Part shown: one piece after another, positions 25,096 through 35,880 of the stretch
Numbering within the stretch: position 1 is the stretch's first letter
Layout of the letters: each line of letters opens with the position of its first letter
Assembly (NCBI GenBank): GCA_951812925.1
Contig: OX638368.1
Location: 157,342,492 to 157,406,491, forward strand
Source of the DNA: Calliopum simillimum
Lineage: Eukaryota > Arthropoda > Insecta > Diptera > Lauxaniidae
Length of the DNA stretch: 64,000 nucleotides
Direction: 5' to 3'
Position numbers and translations under genes: made by a program
The notes under the pieces: generated by a model
Database searches by the model: none
What the model saw: only the letters and a program-made list of their open reading frames with translations
Told to the model about the DNA's origin: nothing

Positions 25096-25105
25096 AGGGG
25101 GAGAA
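25096..25105 (+). promoter_or_regulatory. Polypurine tract
   Basis: AGGGGGAGAA directly precedes the 3' LTR. This is the expected plus-strand primer of the LTR element. Confidence 0.8.
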
Positions 25106-26481
25106 TGTAACGGGTGTAATATATTCAAATAATTCTTAATATTCTATAAATACTGTTTATTTAACTTTGTATAAGGTACAAACCATTTCAAAACGATCAA
25201 GATTTTTTTTATGGCATCCGATTTAGCTATAAATTGGCATAAGTAATAGTTGCATAGTGGAAAAAATTACTACCAAATATTTTTTAAAAATTTAAAAAAA
25301 TGGCGGAGATATGGGACTTTGAAATTTTTAGGTTAGTTTTTTTTGAGAAGCTATAACTTCGGTTGCATTTATCCAATTTTCAATTTTATGGTGTTAAATG
25401 ATTTGTCTTAAAACTGGCTTTAAAATAAAAACTAGCAAACATTTTTTTTTTTTTATATATATATGTAGTTTACACTGAAAAAAAAAATTTAAATTGAGTT
25501 TCCCAAAATACGTCCTTTTTAATATTTTTTATTTTTCTTGTAAAAAAAGCTACAAGTGTAGCTTACCAGTCCTCCAAAAATTGGAGTGGGCCTCCCAGTG
25601 GTTCTCCAGAAAAACAATAAAATGTAGCTTTTGCCGCAATTTTTCAGTACAATTTTTTTGAATTTGAAATTTTTAATTAAACGTTAATTTGAATTTGAAA
25701 AAAGTGCGTTGGTACTTATATTAGTACTATACAAGCAAAAAAACAGTCAATAAACTATTTTCAGCATTTGAAAATTTTTTTTAATAAAAATTTTAAATTA
25801 AAAAAATGTACTGAAAAATTGGGGAAGATGCTACATTTTATTGTTTTTCTAGAGAACCACTGGCAGGCCCACTCCTATTTTTGGAGGACTGGTAAGTTAC
25901 ACTTGTAGCTTTTTTTACAGGAAAAATAAAAAATATTAAAAAGGACGTATTTTGGGAAACTCAATTTAAATTTTTTTTTTTTTTTCAGTGTACACTATAT
26001 ATAAAAAAAAAAAAATTTTTGCTAGTTTTTATTTCAAAGCCTGTTTTAAGACAAATCATTTAACACCATAAAATTGAAAATTGGATAAATGCAACCGAAG
26101 TTATAGCTTCTCAAAAAAAAACTAACCTAAAAATTTCAAAGTCCCATATCTCCGCCATTTTTTCAAATTTTGAAAAAATATTTGGTGGTAATTTTTTCCA
26201 CTATGCAACTATTGCTTATGCCAATTTATAGCCAAATCGGATGCCATGAACAAATTTCTTGATCGTTTACACATGGTTTGTACCATAAATTAATTTTATT
26301 TTCATCTAACAAGATTTGTTTTACTTTTAAATTTGAAACATATAAAATATAAAATATATTTTCATTCGAATAAAATCTAACATAGAATAAACACGTACTT
26401 TTCTGAATAATAAAACCGTAATTTTATTTTAAAAAATAAAGAAGGATATAACGGAAGGATACGAAAATCCGTTATATTACA
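25106..26481 (+). repeat. 3' LTR split by an insertion
   Basis: The LTR starts at TGTAACGGGTG 25106 and is interrupted after GTATAA at 25174. It resumes at 26285 and ends TATATTACA at 26481. The two LTR parts together equal the 5' LTR in content. Confidence 0.9.
25175..26284. mobile_element. 1.1-kb fold-back element in the 3' LTR
   Basis: The outer ends are GGTACAAACCAT on the left and its close mirror ATGGTTTGTACC on the right; ATAA stands on both sides. The two arms, each of about 530 bp, are mirror images with few differences. For example GGACGTATTTTGGGAAACTC on the right matches GAGTTTCCCAAAATACGTCC on the left. Only a short centre (about 25700-25800) is unpaired. It has no coding frame. 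It is absent from the 5' LTR, so it entered after the retrotransposon. Confidence 0.85.
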
Positions 26482-26523
26482 AATGTTATTCTTTAACTTC
26501 ATTTCGAATTTTAATTTGGATTC

Positions 26524-27998
26524 CACGGCGTGCCTTAACCCGTTTTAAATCGAACGTCGTAGCACATCAAATTTTTTCCAGATTCTGTTTTCTTATCGTT
26601 CAAATGAGGTATACAAAAATTTTCACCCGTGACTCCTCGACTAAATTTTGAGATAATCCCTTTTCCAATTGGGGCATTTTTTGAACATGTTTAAAATGTG
26701 AAAAAAATTTAATTTCGTTAAATCTGGTAAGCAAGCAAGTTCTAATCTTTGCCTTTAAAACCTTATTTAAATTATGTTGATATCTTTTTTTTCCTCAAAG
26801 ATATCCTAACCTAAAAAGACACAAAAATGCAAAAAAACCCGTTTAGCTAGTATTTCGGTCTACGATATCTCTTAGAAGCAAGAAGATATAAACATAATTT
26901 AAATTAGGTTTTAAAGAAAAAGATCAGGACTTCCAAGTATTTAAGCCACATTTAACGAATAAATGATGTGTTGCATAGTTATATAGCTTAAAAAAATGGC
27001 AAAAAACTACTTTTTTTGGTTTTTAGGTTAGAATATCTTAAAAACTATACACGATAGAGCAATTTTGAGGTCGGATTCGCGTTTAGCATCGCAAAACACA
27101 TCGAATGTGATTGCTTTGATTTTTGTTTAATGCAGTTAAAAAAAATTTTTTATTTTTTTTGTATGGGAAAATGCCCCAATTGGAAAAGGGATTACATATC
27201 TCAAAATTTAGTCGAGGAGTCACGGGTGAAAATTTTTTTATACATCATTTCTGGAATTTGAATTTGAATTTATTGAAACAATATGTTGTACAATAAGACT
27301 TAGTCTTTTATAGTACATAACTGTGGCATTACCGTTACAAAATCAATTAAACATAAATATATCTTAGGACTACTTAATTAAGAAAAAGAAAAAAAAGAAC
27401 ATGAAAGGTTAAAAAAAAAAAAAAAGATAGGTTAAGGGAAAAAGAAAAAAGAAATTGAGGGAGAAGATTAATAGGTTTAAAGAGAATAGTTCCTAGAAAA
27501 ATAATTGGAAATAGCAGTTTTAAAGTTGCTTCCTGCAGTTATGCGCCTTAAACTATCTGGCAGGGAATTCCAAAGTCTGATGGTGCTAATGAAGAAGAAC
27601 CGGCATGAGTTAAGGTAATTAAACCGGGGAACAATTAATTTATTTGTCCTAGTATAATGGCAAAATTGAAGCTTGTCATACAAATATCCTGGTTTATGGG
27701 AATAAATAAGCTTATGCAAAAATAATAAGTGACGCATGTTAATGTGGTCAATTATGCCACAACCAAGTATACCCCTACTTCTTTCAGAGATGTGATCGAA
27801 ACGACGGATCCCATAAACGTACCTAGCCATACTATTGAAAGCAACAAGCAGTTTATGCTGTGAAATAGAGTCGAGCCTTCAGTAAACTAAATGAAAATAT
27901 GTTATGTTAGGCATAATTAATTGAAGTACAAGAAAACGTCTGGAAAAAAATTTGATGCGCTACGAAGTTCGATTTAAAACGGGTTAAGGCACGCCGTG
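26524..27998. mobile_element. TIR element with CACGGCGTGCC ends
   Basis: The left end is CACGGCGTGCCTTAACCCGT and the right end mirrors it over about 40 bp. ATTC stands on both sides (26520-26523 and 27999-28002), which fits a 4-bp duplication. A truncated relative is in mRpS11 intron 3. A LINE 3' fragment (about 27252-27890) is inserted in it, near a place where the relative is uninterrupted. The superfamily is uncertain: CAC-type ends with a 4-bp duplication would fit Chapaev-like elements, but no transposase is present. Confidence 0.65.
27252..27890 (-). pseudogene. LINE fragment, C-terminal part of reverse transcriptase ORF
   Basis: On the minus strand, 27477-27830 encodes a segment typical of the end of Jockey/CR1-type ORF2 proteins, with R-L-W-N-S-L-P-D-S-L-R and F-K-T-A-I-S-N-Y-F. 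Downstream of the stop comes a short UTR ending in a simple AATTCAAATTCAAATTCC-like tail near 27252. The 5' part is missing, which is usual for LINE insertions. Confidence 0.7.
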
Positions 27999-28002
27999 AT
28001 TC

Positions 28003-29115
28003 TTGCAATGTACTGATACAACGAAGCAATCAACCTTATTATCGTTGTTGTATTTAACTTGTATCATAGTAACAATGTTTCTCGAATGACAATATGACAG
28101 TCATTTTTGTTGAAATACATCTACGACGGTAAGAGTGATTGCTTCGTTCTTCTAATCGCTCGATAAACCCTCTTCGTTGTTTCAATATCTTTCCACTGAA
28201 AAACGATAGTCATGACAATTAAAACGCCAACGGGAATAGAGGGGATTGGTTACGGGTAAATATAGTAACTCTAAGTCCTTACGTGATGGAAAAATACTAA
28301 GTAACTTCAAAATTTGGTTTAAGTAACTTAGTGGAAATTCATTACTGGTACACTACTGAGTATAGCGAATATTTTCAATTTTATATCGCGTAACTGCTAA
28401 TAAATTTGTTCGCTTTTGGTCTATTTCTACTCCACATATTAGTTTTTGCAATATTTGGGTTTATTTTAAGTAAATAATTTGTTGGAGTTAAGCGAGTAGA
28501 AAGAAGAACTTAACATAATTAAAAATAATAATTAAGTACAAAAAGACATTAAGATATTTTAAAAATTGTCTTTGCATAATTTGTTCTGTGAACTTTGTTA
28601 TAAAAGAAGGTTACTTTGCGCATTAGCTCCAAGGAACATTAAAAGTAATTTTATCTAACAAAGCATAACAATCAATATTTTCAAAAGAATATCGTAATTT
28701 ATCGCGGTACCAAACATGTCGTATAAAACATTACATATAGCGAAAACTTTTATTGCAAATATGAGAAAATTTGGCTTTTTCCTTTAAATAACAATCCAGC
28801 AAAATGGTCAGTATCGCTACGGCTACGATGCATAGTAGCCGAATTAGGTATGAACGCACGGTTGCCACTGTGTCTGCGGGAAATGTGATTGCATTATCTC
28901 AAATAGCATTTTCAAGATATTGTCTATATGGAAGCTGTTACGACGAAGAGATTTTGCCTGTGGGATAGATGTCGCACTCTATTGCCCGAATTCGCTCACG
29001 AATCTTTTTTATTATTATTCAGTTCATGGTAGAAATCAGTCTATACCAACTGACTGGGTCCCAATATGTTTGCTGTGGAATAATTAAATGGTTTCAAAAA
29101 ACCAACTACTACATA
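28003..29115. other. Intronic stretch, no gene seen
   Basis: AT-rich sequence with no convincing frame or paired repeat, apart from a worn relative of the 19487-19600 palindrome near 28080-28150. If the distal Keap1 exon is real, this is intron. Confidence 0.4.
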
Positions 29116-29780
29116 TCGTCCCTATACAAGTGAAAAGTACCTACTAAGTCAGTTTTTCCGAGTTTTGAGTTATTTGGTATTTCTGGGCCAAAATATTATA
29201 GTCTTTGTTTATAGTCTTTGTTTATAGTCTTTGTTTAATAATAATAATAATAAGCAGTGGTAATTTCCATCATACAAGTTAAAGTAAAACAACAATTTCC
29301 ATAGAAAAAAAGCAAAATTTAATAGCCATGTTTTTTTTGACGCGTATATACAATTGTGGATACCTTCAAATTGCGATAACTTATGAACGGTGAGTCGTAC
29401 GATAAAAAGTCTAAGGGTCTTTTTCAAGGAGAACCACATGCTCTACAAATAATTTTAATCTTTTGTAAAAAAAAATACTTATTTAGAAGTTATTTAAAAA
29501 AAAGTGATTTTTTGCTATTTATCGGCGCTAACCAGTTTTTATAAAATACCTCCTTAAAAATAAATTTTTTTAAATATAAAATGAAAGAAAACGTGATTCT
29601 CCATAAAAAAGTTTCTTAGAGTTCTATTGTGTGACTTACTGTTCATGAGTTATCGCAATTTGAAGGTATCCACAATTGTATATACGCGTCAAAAAAAACA
29701 CGGCTAATATTTCAAACATCAAATATTGTATCTTAAAACTTCAAAAACTGACTTAGTACTTTTCACTTGTATAGGGACGA
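29116..29780. mobile_element. Fold-back element with TA flanks, 665 bp
   Basis: The ends are TCGTCCCTATACAAGTGAAA and its mirror, with TA on both sides (29114-29115 and 29781-29782). Inside, GACGCGTATATACAATTGTG is mirrored by CACAATTGTATATACGCGTC. Each arm carries the TTATGAACGGTGAGTCG-type motif (about 29380 and, inverted, about 29640). A 15-bp TATAGTCTTTGTTTA unit is tandemly repeated three times near 29199-29240. No coding frame. Confidence 0.75.
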
Positions 29781-30768
29781 TACATAATTCAGTCCTATTC
29801 CCGATCTTTTTCTTCGTATTCAAGAATTTTATAGTAAAATAGTGCGCTACACTGGGTTTATAGAGTGACTTTAAATAATAATAATTGTTTTCTCTACAAT
29901 CTACAGTTTGTTAGCAAAGAATCATTCAAAATGAGCACTTTGTAACAATAATTATGTTATAATCGAGTTGCAACAATTGACATAGAGAATTTTCATTGTG
30001 AAAACTATTAGCTACTTAGAACAATTAAAATGAGGCGATAGGGTATGTACTCGAAAAAAAGTATGACAAAAAAAAGTGAAATACAGTCCATCTAAGATCA
30101 AATTAAATACATGCATATAAGGGGAAAACGAAAAATGATGATACAAAATTACAAAACATAATTGATTTGCCATCGTGAAAAGAAATTTGTTTGGTGCTCT
30201 GATTGGTTTTTAGGAACTGGGAAGATCAGATAAGGGGTGTTGTGCCACCAATACACAAAACCACAAAATAGTTTGTGTGTTTGATTGTCATCGCATCACG
30301 CCTTAACCATTAAATATATCGAAGCCATGTTCTCACCCTATCTACGCCTAACCTTCCGCCAATTATCGAATAATGGGCGTCGCACCCTGCATACTATAAC
30401 CACATGCGAAAAAAAAACAAAACTGTTATTTCTGCATCTGTAACAGTTATCGATATGAAACTTAATACATGATTTACATTTTCTCCTGGGGTGGCGCACA
30501 GTGTACGATTTTATAGAACTTCTGAAAGAAGTATGCGAGAGACTTCTAGAAACCGGCTTCATTCATTCATCACCATTCTAGGAAAAAATATGATAATTAG
30601 AAAATACTTATGGCATAACCTCAAAATTCTTGATCAAGCATGGGATTTTTTTTTTTTTTTGATAAATCAAATAAACAAAGTGTCACGACAAATATGATGC
30701 ATCTATTAAGTCCAAGCTTGATTGAAATATTAATTGAAATATTACGAATTGTAATTTATAATTTTTTC
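29781..30768. other. Stretch without a recognised gene
   Basis: No supported frame, RNA gene or paired repeat was found. It contains A- and T-runs, including a T14 run near 30647-30660. Confidence 0.35.
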
Positions 30769-31494
30769 ATACCCTACACCCAGGGTATATTCACTTTGTC
30801 CTTCCGTTTGTAACGCAGAGAAGGAGGCGTGGCAGATATAGAAAAGTATATATATTCTTGATCAGCGTCACCTCCTGAGTCGATATAGCCATGTCCGTCT
30901 GTCTGGCTGGCTGGGTGGCTGGCTATGTGTTGAAATACACTTTTTGGGAAAACTGAGCAAGATAATTCAATGAAATTTGGTACACTGCCTCCGTCGTCAA
31001 AGTTAGCTCGGGGGATTGAAAATGAGCAAAATCGGTCAACAGACACGCCTACCGCCCATACAAAAATTATATTCAAAATGCAATTTTAGGAGTATTTTTC
31101 ACGACAATGCAACCACAATACACATAAGTACTACAAATTGTAAGCGAAAGCTCTGATAAAAAACTGAGCGAATTCGGACAAGAGGGCGTGGCACCTCCCA
31201 TACAAGCAAAAGCTTCAAAACGCTATACTGAAAGCGTTTTTTGAGATATTCGAACCAACTTCGACACTAAAAATTATAAATGAAAGCGTTGAAATCGTAC
31301 AAGGGGGCGTGGCACCTCCCATATAAGCAAAAGTTTCAAAATACTATACTGAAAAAGTTTTTTGAGATAATCCAACTAAATTTCACTCTGACACTAAAAA
31401 CTATAAATGCAAGCTCTGAAAAAAAACTGGGTGTACTCGGACAAGAGGGCGTGGCATATAAGCAAAATTTTCAAAATACTGCAGTGTAGGGTAT
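30769..31494. repeat. Dispersed repeat with ATACCCTACAC ends
   Basis: The left end ATACCCTACACCC... and the right end ...GTGTAGGGTAT are mirror images over 11 bp. The left part has a TGTCCGTCTGTCTGGCTGGC segment, which resembles a repeat class common in fly genomes. The right part has three imperfect units around GGGCGTGGCACCTCCCAT (about 31186, 31304 and 31446). A fragment of the same left end recurs at 52158-52220. No coding frame of note. Confidence 0.6.
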
Positions 31495-32201
31495 TTATTT
31501 TTTGGCCAGGCCAAAATTTACACCCTTACTAGTTTTTTATTTAATTTATAATGTTTAAATAAGTAGCCTCAAGTTGGCGAAATTGAATCTTTTTTACTAT
31601 CATTTATTTATTTCATATGCAATTAACAAAAATGTTTTCTGTGAAACCATTGAGGTTTATCTGCGAAAGTACCGAACGTTAATCCCCAAAAAGACTTATA
31701 GCCCAGGAAAATGAGACGCAAAAAGAGATGTTGTGCCAAGTGGTCTTTTTTCACCGGAATAATTAATCTTTATTAATGGACTAAACACTAAAGTGTGACA
31801 TAAAAATCGCGCTAGTGTATCAAAAATTTACGAAGATATCTCAAACCACTTTAAAGATAATGTTGAGATATGAAGGTAGCGTTTTGTGCAAAAAACACAA
31901 AACATATAATTTTCATTTTAAGCCATACTATACTGAAAATTTGCTTTGGCAAGATAAGTATGTTTTTTGTTATCGACCACATCATATATGCATTTGTAAG
32001 CCTATGTAATTCGAAAAAACCGAGCGAACGTTCAATCGTTCAATTTGATAACTCAAAGTCGAAGCTAGTTTCAACGTTTAATCGTTCAATTTGATAATCC
32101 GAAGTATAAGTCAAACTTTTTTTTTTTTTGTGAATAATAGTGGTGATTGGTAAAAAAAAAAATGGTTACATTTTAATGGTCTATTTTATAACTTAATACA
32201 C

Positions 32202-32774
32202 AGTGGTTCAAGATTTTAAATTTTTTTGGAATTGCGCTCCCACAGCACCAAATTGTTCTCTTTGATGTAAATAAGCACCATGTAAATTTGGTCCATTTTA
32301 GAATACTTTTGATACATCCCAAATCATTTAAGAAAAAGAAAAGTGGTCCGGAATATGGAAAAAATTTTTATTTTAAAATTTAAACAGTTAAACTATTTAT
32401 ATGGAATTTGAGTTTTGAATATATTGTCCATTCAAGGTGGAAAATTAAGATACGAAACTGAATGGCCAATAACTCCGAAATTACAGAACTTATGGAGAAA
32501 AAGATTCAAAATTAGCGGCTCGAAATCCATGTATGAAGTTGAACATCTTAAAAGCCACTTGACACGTGATTTGTTGGTAGCTAGTTAAACTTAAATTTTA
32601 ATTTACAAATTTTTTTCATATTCAGGACCAATTTTCGGGTTTTAAATGCATCAAATATTCTCTGAAATGGACCAAATTTTACGTTGTGCTTATTAGCATC
32701 AAAGAGAACATTTTGGTGCCGTGAGAGCGCAATTCCAAGCAAATTTTCGTTTTTCACACAAATTTGAACCAGTC
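32202..32774. mobile_element. hAT-like MITE, 573 bp
   Basis: The ends AGTGGTTCAA and, on the other strand, GACTGGTTCAAA pair. The flanking 8-mers are TAATACAC and TAATATAC, a 7-of-8 match. The inverted similarity extends inward: GGAATTGCGCTC is mirrored by GAGCGCAATTCC, and TTTGGTCCATTT by AAATGGACCAAA. No coding frame. Assignment to hAT rests on the 8-bp duplication. Confidence 0.65.
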
Positions 32775-32913
32775 TAATATACAGGAATTTAAAACGATGA
32801 TTTTGTAAACATACTGTAATTGTGATTTGAGCAGAAAAGACAAGTCATAGCAGGTGCATATTGAAATCATTTCAATTTAGATAGCAGACGAATACAACAG
32901 ATACAAAACACAC

Positions 32914-33046
32914 CTGCATTCTGATATTCCATTACTCCTGCTGCGGCATTAATTCGCTGCTGTTGATTTTGCAGAACACGTTGTTGATACATTCGTCCAG
33001 AAGGAACAAAATTATTAATGATGTGACTTTCAATGCTTTGTGGCAT
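32914..33046 (-). CDS. Keap1: Probable first coding exon of Keap1
   Basis: On the minus strand an ATG at 33046 opens 44 codons that run into a donor (GCAG/GTGTGT) at 32913-32912. The encoded peptide is Gln/Asn/Ala-rich and looks like a real N-terminus (Q-R-V-L-Q-N-Q-Q-Q-R-I-N-A-A-A). The exon leaves one base (G), and the Keap1 exon at 19248 needs exactly one base before AT-ATT-GAA, so joining gives a continuous frame and an 862-residue product. A stop codon lies in frame upstream with no ATG between, which supports this start. The intron would be 13.7 kb. No transcript evidence is available; the alternative is that it belongs to another, unseen gene. Confidence 0.55.
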
Positions 33047-34560
33047 TACAACTATTTGAAGATTTGTTTTAATCGACGATGAAACTGAATCTTGTGTTTC
33101 AATTATTCTAATGATTATTTAGTTGCTATTACACAAAAATTTAACTACAGCGTGATGTGACAATCGGTGGCCAGTGATCACCAGTTGTCAAAGTAAAGCT
33201 TCCCGTTCATGGAGCATATAGTTACATAAAGAGAGAGGAGTTGGGGCAGAGAGCACTTCACTTTAAAAAGGGTAAAAGTCCAGTAATGGTTTTTTATTAC
33301 TTCTCTTATCAGGTTTTGATTCGTCGCATAGAACTAAGAACTTTTATTTATTTTGTTTTTGCTTGTCAAGTATGCGTTCATTCAGGGGTTTTTTTTATCA
33401 CTTTTAATCATCAATATATTATTTTATTTGCTTTGTGTTTTTGTAGCTTATCTACAAAATTATTTTGGTCACAATGACGCTACTTAATTTGGGCGATGTA
33501 CTACGTGATTTTCTCGTCTAATTTATTTAACATGAACTAATTTGTTTTAAACACTTCACATTCTTGTTATCGTTAATTCAATGATGTTGATATTTAAAAA
33601 AGAAAAAAAATCAAAAATCGCTTACGTCGTCGGTTTAATATTTAAGATTATTTCTCATAGTAAAAGATATTCCTATAAATTCCAACAACTTTGTTGGAAG
33701 ACGCGCTATGAACAACATGCGCCACCGACGTACGTTTCCAACTAAAAGCGTTTCCCTAAAGTTTACCTGATATTAGCTTCATATGCCAAGTGAACCAAAA
33801 ATTCATAAAAATCGAGCACGTGAAGCACAATAACGCATGTTTGTGCAGAGTCATGCTGCTGAAACTTTCTGCTCACTGATGATTAGGCAAAAATAAAAAT
33901 CTAATCAACAAATACAGAGAAAATTAATACAAAAACAAAAAAAAACTCCCAACTTTTAACTGATACGGATGACTACAGTTTTGTTCTCAATCACATCAAA
34001 AACATAGAATAAGAAATATTTGTACATATGTGGTATGTGTTTTTTGAGATACATTACGAGTAAAAACCACGCTATGGATAGTTCAAAAGAAAAAATCAAA
34101 ACACAGAAATGGTCGGATACCTTATTGGTTGCAAAATATTCCTCAGACAAAAGGGAGACTTTTTAAACAACACAAAGTAACTGAAATAAGAATACAAGAG
34201 ATAAGATGATGTACGTAAGTACATATGTTTAAATTACCCAATTGTTTTATTTATGTACATATTGAGAAGCTACCAGTTCGAGTATGTAATGGTAAAAATG
34301 CATCGATTGTTATAGTTTCACAGTTTCCCGGAGAATTAAAATTGTGTTCCATAGCAAATAATGTTGTGCTCTAATATCAATTTATGTCATTCAAAGAGCT
34401 GTGGCACTCCAGGTGGTACGATTATGGGGCAGGGTGAGAACAGAATTAATCCCTTTCTTTGTTCATTACATTATTTTTCGGTTTAATGTTCGCTGAAATT
34501 TCGCACCGGACGGCAAATATGGATCGCTAAGTGAAAACAAACAGAAACAGAAAGTTTTTA
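33047..34560. other. Stretch 5' of the putative Keap1 exon
   Basis: No gene is supported. If the exon at 32914-33046 is correct, the Keap1 promoter and 5' UTR lie in the first few hundred bases here. No TATA box or clear antioxidant-response element was found by eye. Confidence 0.35.
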
Positions 34561-34607
34561 AGTTCGCGGAATGGGGGTTAAGGAGTGTCCAACACATTCT
34601 TCTGCTA

Positions 34608-35248
34608 CACAGAAAAAAAAATATCGGTCAATCCAACCGATTTCAACGATAGAAATTGCACCAACCCGCAGTAAAGGTTAAATTGACTGTGCAGTCCAGT
34701 AAAATTACTGTAAAAATAGTACTGTACAGTTGCTGTTAAAATGTTTAGGTACTGTGAAAACAGTTAATTTAACCTAGATTTTCGATAGAAATTGCACCAA
34801 CCCGGAGTTTTTGTATTTTGACCGTAGAACTCTGTAAATTTACAGTTTACTCGGTTTAGAAACTATCAATCGCAGTTACAGTAAAAATAACCTTCTTAAA
34901 AGGTCAGCTAACAATATAAACTCTTCCAAACAGTTAAAACTGCAAACAACTTCTACGGCGACAACATTTCAAATGGCAAAATATCAGTACAACTCTACCA
35001 AACTTATGTTGATTTATATTTAAACAATGTGAGAATTTTATGAACCCGTTAAAAAATCCAATTCAAAATGTTATTCATATGAAAAAAAAAAATTTATGGA
35101 ATACAAAATGTACAGTTGAATTCAACTGTAGAAAAGTAAAGCTGATTCTGAAATTTTGAATTTTTGTTTTTGTTTCCTATAGAAAATTTGAAAAACTATA
35201 GAATACAAAATTTATAGTTAATTTTACCGTCAGTTTTTTTTTTCTGTG
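34608..35248. mobile_element. TA-flanked MITE with A-rich ends, 641 bp
   Basis: The ends are CACAGAAAAAAAAA and its mirror, with TA on each side (34606-34607 and 35249-35250). A segment GATAGAAATTGCACCAACCC occurs twice inside (about 34650 and 34785), and short ACAGTAAAA/TTTTACTGT motifs are frequent. It sits close to the left end of the mariner copy and is therefore younger than it. Confidence 0.65.
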
Positions 35249-35291
35249 TACTCTAATGCATTTTTCATTCAATTTATCGGGTCATTAGTCT

Positions 35292-35880
35292 TTGAACAAG
35301 TCAATCCCGAATAAATTCTCAAATTTGGAGCAATTCGAGTACCGAGCTGTTATAAATTTCCTTACCAAGCAAAGAAAAATCATTTCAAACCACACTGGAA
35401 AAATGACATCCGTTTACGGGGACTCTTGTCCGACTAACGCTATGGTTTACAAGTGGCGTAGCCTCTTTAAGCAAGGCAGGGACTCACTTGAAGACGATCC
35501 ATTGCCAGGACGGCTGATCGAGGTGACCACTCCGGAAATCATTCAAAAAGTACAAAAACTAATATTAGCAGCTGACGTACTAAAGAAGACGCAGCTCACA
35601 GAAATAGTTGGAGTAGGTATCATATGCAACAATTTTTTAAATTCTGGACAATAACCTTGGCATGACTAAAGTCAGCGCAAGTATTTTCCAGAGTTTTTGG
35701 ACCGCTGTAGAGAAAAACGAAGTGGAAAATCGACTAAAGGTGTTCTCTTCCGATCAATAGCCGTGTTGCGATGGCCGCCCTGCAGAAGGTGGGCTTCAAA
35801 ATTTTGTCTCATCCATTTTACAGCCTCGAACTCAGCGATTATTACCTATTTCAAAACGTGAAAAAAAAAAAAAACATTGT
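35292..35880 (+). pseudogene. Mariner transposase, broken
   Basis: The open part (35292-35654) encodes the N-terminal helix-turn-helix region of a mariner transposase: the W-R-S-L-F-K-Q-G segment, then S-L-E-D-D-P-L-P-G-R and V-T-T-P-E-I-I-Q-K-V. After the stop, at about 35780-35860, a C-terminal fragment reads like G-F-K-I-L-S-H-P-F-Y-S and D-Y-Y-L-F-Q-N-V, the usual region around the last catalytic aspartate. The middle with the other catalytic aspartates is missing. Not functional. Confidence 0.75.

Larger units (their letters stand above)
20180..26481 (+). mobile_element. Gypsy-type LTR retrotransposon, near complete
   Basis: Two LTRs start TGTAACGGGTG and end TATATTACA, and the element is flanked by the 4-bp duplication AATG (20176-20179 and 26482-26485). 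The order is LTR, primer-binding site TGGCGCCCAACG, gag-like frame with zinc knuckles, protease, reverse transcriptase, RNase H, integrase, polypurine tract AGGGGGAGAA, LTR. RT before integrase places it in Ty3/Gypsy. No envelope frame follows pol. The element runs antisense to Keap1 and would sit in its first intron. The right LTR carries a 1.1-kb fold-back insertion. The frames have several breaks, so this copy is not autonomous. Confidence 0.93.

Noticed and set aside
29199..29240. A possible CRISPR-like short repeat
   Set aside because: Three direct 15-bp units without unique spacers, in a eukaryotic genome; a simple tandem repeat.
29209..29439. A 76-codon frame on the minus strand
   Set aside because: It lies within a fold-back element and resembles no protein family.
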